Below, in pieces: positions 1 through 6,609 of a stretch of DNA of 6,609 bases. Source of the DNA: Ekhidna sp. (GTDB taxonomy: Bacteria > Bacteroidota > Bacteroidia > Cytophagales > Cyclobacteriaceae); NCBI GenBank assembly GCA_013214445.1, contig JABSPG010000233.1:1-6609 (forward strand), read 5' to 3'. Numbering within the stretch: position 1 is the stretch's first letter; each line of letters begins with the position of its first letter. The translations under genes were made by a program, and so were the position numbers. Under the pieces are notes generated by a model. It was not told the DNA's origin. It made no database searches and was given only the letters and a program-made list of their open reading frames with translations.

Positions 1-64
1 TGAGCAGCTCATTCATACACTTCATGATAAAGTAGACATGAAAAATCTTCTGAAGAAGATTTGA
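1..64 (+). CDS. C-terminal end of an unidentified protein (partial)
   Basis: Only the reading frame starting at base 2 is open from the window edge; the other two plus-strand frames contain stops. It encodes the last 20 residues of a protein, ending in DMKNLLKKI, with TGA at 62-64. The peptide is lysine-rich and would suit an amphipathic helix, but it is too short for me to recognise a family. An ATG occurs in this frame at 38, which I read as an internal methionine. The TGA overlaps the TTG start of the following peptidase gene in the sequence TTGA, the arrangement expected of translationally coupled genes. That overlap is the main support for this being the end of a real gene. Confidence 0.6.
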   Translation, partial: EQLIHTLHDKVDMKNLLKKI

Positions 65-828
65 AGTTATTCTTAGTACTTCTGATCCCTTTTGTTATCC
101 GATGGGCTGTAAGATCCTATCAGACTGGAAGGGTAATGCCCGTTTTGTATCTGAGTAAAAAGCATCAGGACTTTCTTGCCAGGAATTTTACATACTATCA
201 AAAACTATCTCCCGAATCCAGGAAACGTTTTGAGCAAAGAGTCGCTAGTTTCATGGGATCAAAGAAGTTTATTCCTAGACAAATGAACCATGTGACCTGG
301 GAAATGAAAGTGCTAATCTCAGCTTCTGCGATTCAATTGACTTTTGGCTTCCCAAAACTGGAATTAAGCTATTTCAGAAACATCTTGGTCTTTCCACAAT
401 CTTTCTTTAGTCGAGCTAACCAACAGTACCATAAAGGTGAAGTAAACCCTCGAATGAAGGCCATTGTCTTGTCATGGAAGGATTTTGTGGATGGCTATCT
501 AAAAACAGATGGAAGAAATCTAGGCCTCCATGAAATGGCTCACGCCCTCCGATTGGAAAACAAAATCAAAAACCGAGAATATAATTTTCTAAATGGTCGA
601 CTACTGCAAGAGTGGGAAGAGCACGCCAGACGAACGATGGAAGAGATAAATGCAGGAACAGAGGTGTTTTTTCGGAGCTACGGTGGAGTAAATAATGAAG
701 AGTTTTTTGCTGTTGCTGTAGAAAACTTCTTTGAGCGACCATTGGAGTTTTTAGAGCGGCACCCGCTTACTTATCAGACCCTTTGCAAATTGCTGAATCA
801 AAATACTGCATTAATTGAAAAAGCTTAA
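61..828 (+). CDS. mtfA: MtfA-like zinc-dependent peptidase (M90 family)
   Basis: Predicted zinc metallopeptidase of 255 residues, close to the roughly 265 of E. coli MtfA. What shows this is HEMAH at residues 157-161 (zinc-binding and catalytic HExxH), preceded by VLSWKDFVDGY at 136-146, and a downstream EEFFAVAVENFF at 213-224. E214 lines up with the third zinc ligand of MtfA. Residues 1-16 are hydrophobic and probably form a membrane anchor, with the catalytic part facing the cytoplasm or periplasm. The family is known from E. coli, where MtfA binds the repressor Mlc and is an aminopeptidase; a Mlc link is not expected to carry over to this phylum, so the substrate here is unknown. The start is TTG. 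It is the first possible start after an in-frame stop at 28-30, it overlaps the upstream stop by 4 bases, and it follows a purine-rich stretch (52-58). The next methionine, at 136, would lose the anchor. The dGTPase gene follows after 9 bases. Confidence 0.85.
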   Translation: MKLFLVLLIPFVIRWAVRSYQTGRVMPVLYLSKKHQDFLARNFTYYQKLSPESRKRFEQRVASFMGSKKFIPRQMNHVTWEMKVLISASAIQLTFGFPKLELSYFRNILVFPQSFFSRANQQYHKGEVNPRMKAIVLSWKDFVDGYLKTDGRNLGLHEMAHALRLENKIKNREYNFLNGRLLQEWEEHARRTMEEINAGTEVFFRSYGGVNNEEFFAVAVENFFERPLEFLERHPLTYQTLCKLLNQNTALIEKA

Positions 829-837
829 TTTTTACCG

Positions 838-2169
838 ATGAATTGGCTGAACCTGCTATCACATAAAAGACCCGGGGACACTAAAACAACTACTCATGAC
901 CATACCAGGAGTAGGTTTGAGCAAGATTTTGATCGGATTATTTTTTCTCATCCCTTCAGAAAACTGCAAGACAAGACACAGGTATTCCCCTTACCTGAGG
1001 ATGATTTTGTTCACACCAGGCTTACACATAGCTTAGAGGTTTCTGTGGTTGGCCGATCCCTCGCAAAGAATGCTGGAACGTATCTATTAGAAAAATATTC
1101 AGAATTAGTTGAACATGGGTATAGCATCCATGATTTTGGCGGAATCGTCGGAGCTGCATGTCTTGCTCATGATTTAGGAAACCCACCGTTCGGGCACAGT
1201 GGGGAGGATAGCATCTCTTCATTCTTTCTTACGAATGATAAAGGACGGTTCTTTCAAGACAAAGTAGCCAAAGAAGAATGGGTCGACCTCACCACTTTCG
1301 AAGGAAATGCACAAGGATTGCGTATCCTTAATGGAGAAGGGAACGGAGGACTGAAGCTCACATATGCTACGCTAGGAGCATTTACAAAATATCCCCTTTC
1401 ATCCTCCTGTGAGAAAGAGAAAGGACGGAAAAGTCAGAAGAAGTTTGGCTACTACCAAAGCAATCGTCACCTATTCAATGAGATGGCTTCAGAAATGGGA
1501 CTTGTGTCCTTAGGAGAGAACAAATGGTGCAGACACCCTCTCGCTTTTCTTGTGGAAGCCGCGGACGATATCTGCTATCATATAATCGATCTTGAAGATG
1601 GCTGTCGGCTAGGTCTGGTCCCATTCGAAACAGTGAAAAACCTTCTCGCCGAAATCATCGGTGACAGTTATTCCGAAGAGAAAGTACAGAAGATTCCTTC
1701 TCAGAATGAGAAATTAGGAACACTCAGAGCTCTTGCTATCGGACAGCTCATTCAGGAATGCTCTGAAGTATTCATAGACAATGAAGAGCGTATGTTGGAC
1801 GGCTCCTTTGATAAAGATCTTACTAGCTTGATCCCTTCGGCAGCTGCTATGTCGAAAATCATTGGCCTATCCATTGCGAAAATTTACCGGTCAAAGTTAG
1901 TATTAGAAAAAGAGGCTGGTGGATATGAAGTGATCGACAATCTAATTGAGACGTTCGCAAGTGCCGCCTACTATCACTACTTCGACAAGCCTCTCCCAAA
2001 ACATGATTCGGTTCTCAGACTTATTCCAGAAGAGTATGAAGTGCAGCTTTCGAGTACAAAATCCGTGTACAGTGCACTACAAATTGTAATTGATTTCATC
2101 AGTGGATTGACAGATTCTCATGCCGTCAGGTTGTACAAAACAATAAAAGGATATCGCCTTCCCGTCTAA
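838..2169 (+). CDS. dgt: Deoxyguanosinetriphosphate triphosphohydrolase (dGTPase), HD superfamily
   Basis: Hydrolyses dGTP (and possibly other dNTPs) to the deoxynucleoside and triphosphate, so it helps set the dNTP pool in the cytoplasm. The 443 residues are a full-length member of the roughly 440-residue bacterial group. The N-terminal SRFEQDFDRIIFSHPFRKLQ (25-44) is characteristic. Metal-binding residues of the HD fold are visible: H64 in RLTHSLEVS, H111-D112 in CLAHDLGNPPFGH, and the later aspartate in AADDICY (241-247). The nucleotide-site motif FEGNAQGLRIL lies at 154-164. ATG at 838 is the first start after the in-frame stop of the peptidase gene at 826-828. The gap is 9 bases and has no clear Shine-Dalgarno sequence, which is common in Bacteroidota. 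The gene is intact. Its TAA overlaps the stop of the converging gene by 4 bases. The pairing with a peptidase gene looks like simple co-transcription; I see no functional link. Confidence 0.95.
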   Translation: MNWLNLLSHKRPGDTKTTTHDHTRSRFEQDFDRIIFSHPFRKLQDKTQVFPLPEDDFVHTRLTHSLEVSVVGRSLAKNAGTYLLEKYSELVEHGYSIHDFGGIVGAACLAHDLGNPPFGHSGEDSISSFFLTNDKGRFFQDKVAKEEWVDLTTFEGNAQGLRILNGEGNGGLKLTYATLGAFTKYPLSSSCEKEKGRKSQKKFGYYQSNRHLFNEMASEMGLVSLGENKWCRHPLAFLVEAADDICYHIIDLEDGCRLGLVPFETVKNLLAEIIGDSYSEEKVQKIPSQNEKLGTLRALAIGQLIQECSEVFIDNEERMLDGSFDKDLTSLIPSAAAMSKIIGLSIAKIYRSKLVLEKEAGGYEVIDNLIETFASAAYYHYFDKPLPKHDSVLRLIPEEYEVQLSSTKSVYSALQIVIDFISGLTDSHAVRLYKTIKGYRLPV

Positions 2170-2528
2170 GTCACAGAATTACCATCCTTGTCGAGAATTT
2201 CCCAAAAAAGCAGATAACTAGCCGTGCTGTCTCTTTCCAGTAGCTTCATTGAAGTTGAATAGTCTCCTGGAGTCAGGTCTACCTTGAATTTGAAAACTCC
2301 CAGTAGATTATTCGCCGAAACAAAATCAAAATCCCACACTTCTATCTCATTCCATCCTTCCTTGACTTCTAAATCCAAATTAACTGACGAAACATCACCC
2401 GTATCTACTCTGTGATACCGTTCCCCCTCGGGCCAAATCTTCTTTCCATCCATTTTTAGATACATCTCATCTTTATCTATTTCATCTGGTGTTGTACACT
2501 GAACGGACTTGATTCTAATTTTTGGCAT
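2166..2528 (-). CDS. Small C2-like domain protein, function unknown
   Basis: A 120-residue acidic protein with no signal peptide or membrane segment, so probably cytosolic. The pattern resembles small C2-like beta-sandwich proteins found in several bacterial phyla: an opening strand with KIRIKSVQC (3-11), an acidic turn then EMYLKMDGKKIW (21-32), and IEVWDFDFVSANNLLGVFKF (62-81), where D66 and D68 sit where calcium-binding loops of C2 domains carry aspartates. This assignment is by motif appearance only and the role is unknown. ATG at 2528 is the only standard start after the previous gene's stop, with AGGG directly before it. It lies 54 bases downstream of the MG2/plug gene and is probably the last gene of the minus-strand operon, though it could have its own promoter. 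Its TAG overlaps the dgt stop. Confidence 0.7.
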   Translation of the reverse strand: MPKIRIKSVQCTTPDEIDKDEMYLKMDGKKIWPEGERYHRVDTGDVSSVNLDLEVKEGWNEIEVWDFDFVSANNLLGVFKFKVDLTPGDYSTSMKLLERDSTASYLLFWEILDKDGNSVT

Positions 2529-2582
2529 CCCTGTATTCTTTGGTCTTTTAAATTTATGAAATGTAGGAATAAGAGCAGAATC
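2529..2582 (-). other. Short intergenic gap, open in the flanking frame
   Basis: The 54 bases between the MG2/plug gene and the C2-like gene are exactly 18 sense codons in the frame shared by both genes. They hold no in-frame stop and no ATG, GTG or TTG. I looked for the Bacteroidota promoter pattern (TTTG about 20 bases before TAnnTTTG). Only an imperfect TACATTTC is present, with a TTTG at the wrong distance, so no promoter is called. Confidence 0.5.
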
Positions 2583-4178
2583 TCATTCCACAACAAAGTG
2601 ATGGGTTCGACTAACCTTTCGTCCTTCGGTCGTCACACCCTTAATGCTTAGCTGGTAAAGTCCAGTATTATTTGACGTCATAAACTCAATGTTTAAAGTC
2701 CCCCCGGCATGGGCTAGGTTTGCATCAAAATACAATAGCTGTTCAAAGTGAGGGTGCCTTTGTTTTTCTATTTCTACCTGTATACCCTTTTTTGTTCGAC
2801 CTACACTTAGTGATTTCACTTTCCTCAATCCATCTATTTCCTGACCTCCAAGATCTTTTTTAAAAGTATGAACCGAAATGATTCCATTAAAAGAATACCC
2901 TCCGATAAAGTACCCCTTGGATAGGATCTCAATTTCTTCAACTAGATAGGGAGAAATACTCAAGATCAGATCAGACTCAACCTGAATGCCGTCCAACAGT
3001 AAAAGGGGCTGTCTTTCCTTTAGCTCATCGTCTATAAATTCTGACCTAACCTGCAGTTCAGTATTTTGCTCGTTTTTACTTGCAGCCACCTCAAAAATGA
3101 GCTCAATAAATGTCTCTCGCATGGTTTTGAACCGCTTATACTCATCCAGCTTGTAGGTCCTTGTTTCATCAACAGGGATAAAATTTTCAAGGGCGTTATC
3201 TAGTGTCATAGATTGATCTACGTAGGCGTTCATTAGCTGACTGTAGATGCTTCTTTGTTCTGTTTCATCTAGGTCTGCTTCCTCCAATACTAAGTTTGTT
3301 CGAATAGGAGGATAACTGTCATAAAACTCAGGGAAAACCTGAATTTCACTACTACTTTCCTTTTCGACCTTCAAACGAACCCTTCCCGAAGTAAGGTTTG
3401 CTTGATTATATATCACTGCAAAATCACCTTCAGAATCTGTTTGGACCGCATCCAGCTCTAGTTCATCTCCCTGCAAACTTGCTGTTATCCAAGTATTGGG
3501 ACTCTTAGTGCTGCCTTGAATAATCCCATATTGGTATTCAGGCATTAGCAAGGATCCCATAGGTCCATGAAAGTCTAATGTATCTGCCTGAAGAAACTGA
3601 TTACCAAAATAAAGTTGATTCAACCTGGACACGGCGATCGAGAGATTTGATGCTTCTTCAATACTCACTTCGTAGTTGTTTACAGATAATTTTTTGAACT
3701 TGGGAAGAGAATCTAAACTGAATGTATTAGCTACTCTAGTTGGCATAATCTCGACACTATCCAATTCCCCCTTAGAAGCATGGGACCGGTAAGGATTTAT
3801 TACTACTACAGGTTGATTGAAATATCGACCTGTATTCTTCATCCATCGTGTATAGGCCGTTAGACGATAGATGCCCGTTTCGATATCTATTGGAATGAAC
3901 ATCTCTCCTTGCCCTCTACCGGAAATCAACTCAACCTTAGACTGAAGTCTACTCTCTCCATTTTCATCGACCAGCTCTATATACAAGAGACTACTTATGT
4001 CCATAAGCTTACCTGTTCGATCATGATAACTAAAGGCAGAAAAATGAATCAATTCTCCTGTGAGCACATTTGTTGTGGGTAAGTGAAGGAAAACATTTTC
4101 GGGTACTTTCTCCTGACCGATCAGAAAACTGAGCTTTAGCAGAAATAGGAGGGGCAATATCCTTCTGATCAGTTCCAA
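2583..4178 (-). CDS. Secreted MG2-like protein with orphan TonB-plug-like domain
   Basis: A 531-residue protein with an N-terminal export signal: RR at 5-6, a hydrophobic core at 7-20, and likely cleavage near GQ at 21-22. Residues about 28-130 look like a macroglobulin MG2-type strand domain (VFLHLPTTNVLTGELIHF, then ETGIYRLTAYTRWMKNTG and VVVINPYR). After a beta-rich middle, residues about 345-440 resemble the plug of TonB-dependent receptors: YKLDEYKRFKTMRE, PLLLLDGIQV, VEEIEIL and FNGIISVHTF. No barrel follows; the chain ends in another beta-sandwich-like segment (GLYQLSIKGVTTEGR). Such MG2-plus-plug proteins are common in Bacteroidota but not characterised. It probably acts in the periplasm or at the outer membrane with the upstream receptor. 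The start is TTG at 4178; an in-frame TGA only two codons upstream (4184-4182) rules out a longer form. It overlaps the DUF4249 gene by 10 bases. Confidence 0.8.
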   Translation of the reverse strand: MELIRRILPLLFLLKLSFLIGQEKVPENVFLHLPTTNVLTGELIHFSAFSYHDRTGKLMDISSLLYIELVDENGESRLQSKVELISGRGQGEMFIPIDIETGIYRLTAYTRWMKNTGRYFNQPVVVINPYRSHASKGELDSVEIMPTRVANTFSLDSLPKFKKLSVNNYEVSIEEASNLSIAVSRLNQLYFGNQFLQADTLDFHGPMGSLLMPEYQYGIIQGSTKSPNTWITASLQGDELELDAVQTDSEGDFAVIYNQANLTSGRVRLKVEKESSSEIQVFPEFYDSYPPIRTNLVLEEADLDETEQRSIYSQLMNAYVDQSMTLDNALENFIPVDETRTYKLDEYKRFKTMRETFIELIFEVAASKNEQNTELQVRSEFIDDELKERQPLLLLDGIQVESDLILSISPYLVEEIEILSKGYFIGGYSFNGIISVHTFKKDLGGQEIDGLRKVKSLSVGRTKKGIQVEIEKQRHPHFEQLLYFDANLAHAGGTLNIEFMTSNNTGLYQLSIKGVTTEGRKVSRTHHFVVE

Positions 4179-5339
4179 AAGTCAGGTTTATCTAAAGTCC
4201 CATAAAAACGACAATCACTGCAAATCTCCGGCACCAAGACCGTAAAGATTCCACTTGTGGATATCGCATGGATATTGCGACCGGCAAAAGAAATTAAGCC
4301 GTTTCTCACATCTTCTGTAAAAACAGAGTCAGCAACCATCGTATACTCACAACTTCTGAAAATGGGATCAGGCCTAAAACCCTCATCTCGCCACATAGAT
4401 GGGGTAAAGAATGCTCTGGCCTGAGAAACTTGGGCTACCTCAAAATAGCCCAAAACAACATCTTCAGGATCTTCGATGTTAACAATATTTCCAATGATTG
4501 ATCCTTTTTGCCTATCTGGGAAACCTCCTCCTGACTCATTGTTTTCTTTCAGGTCTTGGTAGTAACGGTAGGCCTGTGGGGTTATACTAAACTGTCTGAC
4601 AGTCAAGGAGTACCTGAACCTCAAATTTGGCTCGCTTGGCCTTACCAATCGAACTGGAAAATCTAAAAGCTGATTTTGAGATTGCCCGCTCGTACTACCA
4701 ATGAGTAGTTCATTGGACTGCAAATTCCTGTAACAGGTTTGAATCGAAGAATCTCGATCAATAATACCCGCTTCAGAGGAAAAAATGAACGGAGAAGCAT
4801 AAGGAACAGTGATCACATAATCCTCTTCATATGAAATCCTCACATTGAAAACTTCGGAGTTTGGGTCAGTACTTGACGCATTGATGAAAAATTGTATTCC
4901 TTCATCAAATTCATCACTTTCGTTAGAAGGGTTGTTTACGTAAGAACCAAAAATCTCATCAATTTGCGTAGCAGCTGGCAGGTTCTCTGCCGTAGACTGA
5001 TACCTCTTCCCCTCTACTGTTTCAATATGCAGGGTATACGCATTATTTGCCTCTAACCCGAACTCAGTTGACACATACCTTCCATTTTCTTGTTCAACAA
5101 AGTCTATCCTGCTAGATTCTGTATCTGTAATCCAAACTGTAGCGCCAGAAACAGACTCAGGCTCATCCTGATCCAATGCTACAGAAGGAAGTAGTCAATC
5201 TTACTTCCTGAGGCTTTACTTCACTGGTAATTGCTGCCTCAACCACCAACGCTTCTTTTGTACCTATCACCTCTATTTCAATGGGTGAAGTACATGAGGC
5301 GATCGCTGCTAGCGTCAGATATGTTAAAGACTTCTTCAA
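4169..5339 (-). pseudogene. DUF4249 family lipoprotein gene, frameshifted near its 5' end
   Basis: DUF4249 proteins are outer-membrane-associated lipoproteins of Bacteroidota usually paired with a TonB-dependent receptor; their function is unknown. The N-terminal frame starts at TTG 5339 and reads MKKSLTYLTLAAIASC, a lipoprotein signal with lipobox IASC and lipidated Cys16, then ALVVEAAITSEVKPQEVRL. It stops at TGA 5165-5163 after 58 codons. The rest is in another frame, open from 5194: DQDEPESVSGATVWITD, YTLHIETVEGKRYQS and the family ending CSDCRFYGTLDKPDFW. The two halves match the usual order of the family, and the whole interval is one base more than a multiple of three, so a single +1 net insertion explains the break. 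Repaired length is about 388-389 residues, normal for the family. TTG 5339 overlaps the receptor stop by 4 bases (TTGA). A TTG at 5176 could start the second frame but gives no signal peptide. The gene is decayed, misread in sequencing, or decoded by frameshifting. Confidence 0.85.
5166..5194 (-). other. Frameshift window with tandem CTTC CTTC
   Basis: The second frame is closed upstream by TGA at 5197-5195, and the first frame is closed by TGA at 5165-5163, so the change of frame must fall here. The minus strand reads CTTC twice in a row at 5191-5184 (GAAGGAAG on plus). Deleting one CTTC joins the frames as RLTTSVALDQDEPESVSG; deleting one base nearby gives RLTTSFVALDQDEP. Both look natural for the family. 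There is no stop codon at a shift site, and I recognise no known programmed +1 frameshift signal. Confidence 0.8.
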
Positions 5340-6609
5340 AACTTGAAATTGTATGTTATCGTGGGTATTGGATCTTCAAAAACAGTCATCTCGTATCCAT
5401 TTATCTCCCCATCATCTACTCTAAAGAAGATGGTGTAAACATTGTCACGACCTAAGACATTGTAAACAGAAAAGGTCCAGGAAGAGTGGGTCCATTTCTT
5501 CAATTTGTAGCTAGCGTCAATATTGAATCCTAGGTCCAATCGAAAATAGTTCGGTATTCTATACTCATTACGGTTCGAATACAAGATGTTTTCAGCTCCT
5601 TGAAAAAACCACTTCCCTTCAGGATAAGTCACGGGGATACCACTTGTAAAAACTGTGCTTGTAGTAATGGTGATTCTATTGGTGAATTTATAATTGAGGA
5701 CTGCATTGAGATAGTGCGGACGATCGTATCCTGTCGGAAAATAGTTACCCCCATTGACACGATTTTCTGGGAACTGACTGTCTAGTCTAATCAGTGATCG
5801 AGAGTAGGTATAGTTAAGCCATCCATTTAGCCATCCATCAGGCTTTTTTAAAGACAACTCAAAACCATACGATTGGCCATCCCCTTGCAAAAGATCCGTT
5901 TCTACTGCATTGTTGAATTGCAACTCTGCTCCCGTTCTAAAATCAAGTAAATTTCTTATCCTCTTGTAGTAAAGCTCTCCCGATATCTCAATGAAATTTT
6001 TTCCAAAAAGGTTTTTGAAATAACCTACTGAAATCTGATCTCCTATTTGTGGTTTGATGAAGCGACCAGAAATTCTCCAGATATCTGTCGGTGAGATGGA
6101 GGCAGCATTTAGCAGTAAGTGGTGATTTTGCCTTGTCCGATTGTATCCAGCTTTTATGGAACTAGACTCACCCAAAAGATACCTTGAAGATACTCTTAGT
6201 TCCGGCCCATGGTACGCCGCTATTACTTCATTGTCTCCAAAAGAAACTTCGCCAATCCGGCTTGCTTCGCTAATAGGAGCTCCATCCTGATATAGGTTAA
6301 TCTTTCCAGGTCCTAACGCATTGTATACATTATACCTTGCACCGAAATCCAATAGCAAGCGATCACTGAGCTGATATTTTGCTGAGAAGTATGGATTGAA
6401 CTCTATCGCTCGCTCCCTTCCAACTTGTTCATCCAAGATCAATGATTCGGCTCCAATAGGCCTTCTAGTACCTGGATTGACTTGATGAAATTTTGAATCC
6501 ACTCCAAAATAGTAATTAAGTCGTTCGCTCTTGTAGTAATCAAAGTTGATCGACAAATTGGATTCCATCACTGAGAAATCTACTTGGAAGGCTTGGCTTG
6601 GAATAAGAT
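5336..6609 (-). CDS. TonB-dependent outer-membrane receptor, C-terminal part (partial)
   Basis: This is the C-terminal 423 residues of a TonB-dependent receptor. The reading frame is open to the window edge, so the N-terminal part (signal, carboxypeptidase-like or plug region, early barrel strands) lies outside. The visible part is beta-barrel: alternating aromatic/polar strands, the typical stretch NGWLNYTYSRS, FPTGYDRPHYLNAVLNYKF and VFTSGIPVTYPEG, YRIPNYFRLDLGFN, WTFSVYNVLGRDNVYTIFF, and a last strand ending in phenylalanine (TITYNFKF). A GTG at 6571 and ATG at 6568 occur in the frame but are internal: upstream codons (LIPSQAFQVDFS) continue without a stop and a barrel needs a signal peptide. 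It imports or exports an unknown ligand across the outer membrane using TonB energy. The wording of the last strands matches receptors found beside DUF4249 genes. The stop TGA at 5338-5336 overlaps the TTG start of the lipoprotein gene, so this is the upstream gene of the operon. Confidence 0.9.
   Translation of the reverse strand, partial: LIPSQAFQVDFSVMESNLSINFDYYKSERLNYYFGVDSKFHQVNPGTRRPIGAESLILDEQVGRERAIEFNPYFSAKYQLSDRLLLDFGARYNVYNALGPGKINLYQDGAPISEASRIGEVSFGDNEVIAAYHGPELRVSSRYLLGESSSIKAGYNRTRQNHHLLLNAASISPTDIWRISGRFIKPQIGDQISVGYFKNLFGKNFIEISGELYYKRIRNLLDFRTGAELQFNNAVETDLLQGDGQSYGFELSLKKPDGWLNGWLNYTYSRSLIRLDSQFPENRVNGGNYFPTGYDRPHYLNAVLNYKFTNRITITTSTVFTSGIPVTYPEGKWFFQGAENILYSNRNEYRIPNYFRLDLGFNIDASYKLKKWTHSSWTFSVYNVLGRDNVYTIFFRVDDGEINGYEMTVFEDPIPTITYNFKF

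Noticed and set aside
1022..1222. Minus-strand open frame of 66 codons inside dgt
   Set aside because: It lies opposite the conserved HD motifs of a clear dGTPase and shows no protein family features of its own.
2530..2620. Promoter before the C2-like gene
   Set aside because: A TACATTTC resembles the Bacteroidota -7 box but has a mismatch, and the only upstream TTTG is about 28 bases away instead of about 20.
5174..5176. TTG at 5176 as the true start of the DUF4249 gene
   Set aside because: It gives no signal peptide and omits the first strand of the domain, while an upstream TTG overlapping the receptor stop supplies both in another frame.
5231..5455. Plus-strand open frame of 74 codons
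   Set aside because: It runs antisense across the receptor end and the lipoprotein signal peptide, both well supported; its sequence looks like a chance translation.
5600..5785. Plus-strand open frame of 61 codons, cysteine-rich near the start
   Set aside because: It is antisense to conserved receptor barrel strands; the cysteines come from the opposite-strand codons.
5818..5845. Near-repeat of CCATCCAT on the plus strand
   Set aside because: It encodes GWLNGWLNY in the receptor, a normal barrel-strand wording for this family, so it is explained by the protein.
6566..6571. GTG/ATG pair as the start of the TonB receptor
   Set aside because: The frame continues open to the window edge, and the piece would be a barrel with no export signal or plug.

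Overview
The window looks like chromosome from a member of the Bacteroidota, most likely a Cytophagales-type marine or soil bacterium. The evidence is a TonB-dependent receptor next to a DUF4249-type lipoprotein, a stand-alone macroglobulin-like/plug-like protein of a kind common in that phylum, weak or absent Shine-Dalgarno sequences, and moderately AT-rich DNA. No RNA gene, insertion sequence, CRISPR array, integrase or phage gene is visible, and the region is almost entirely coding.

Left part (1-2169, plus strand): a tightly packed run of three genes. The last 20 codons of an unidentified gene (1-64) overlap by 4 bases the TTG start of an MtfA-like zinc peptidase (61-828). Nine bases later comes a full-length HD-domain dGTPase (838-2169). 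The spacing suggests co-transcription.

Right part (2166-6609, minus strand): a probable operon read from right to left. It starts with a TonB-dependent receptor whose N-terminus lies outside the window (5336-6609). Next is a DUF4249 family lipoprotein (4169-5339), then a secreted protein with an MG2-like N-terminus and an orphan TonB-plug-like domain (2583-4178), and finally a small C2-like cytosolic protein (2166-2528). The first three genes overlap one another (4 bases, then 10 bases). Together they probably form an outer-membrane uptake or surface complex: barrel, surface lipoprotein and accessory plug-bearing partner. The substrate cannot be read from the sequence.

The most notable observation is that the DUF4249 gene is split by a frameshift. 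Its lipoprotein signal peptide (TTG at 5339, lipobox cysteine at residue 16) is in one frame, and the rest of the protein is in another. The shift falls in a 29-base window containing a tandem CTTC CTTC (5191-5184). Removing one 4-base unit, or one base, restores a single 388- to 389-residue protein. Reading the gene from the internal TTG at 5176 would miss the signal peptide entirely. The two gene runs converge with overlapping stop codons (2166-2169) and no recognisable terminator between them.
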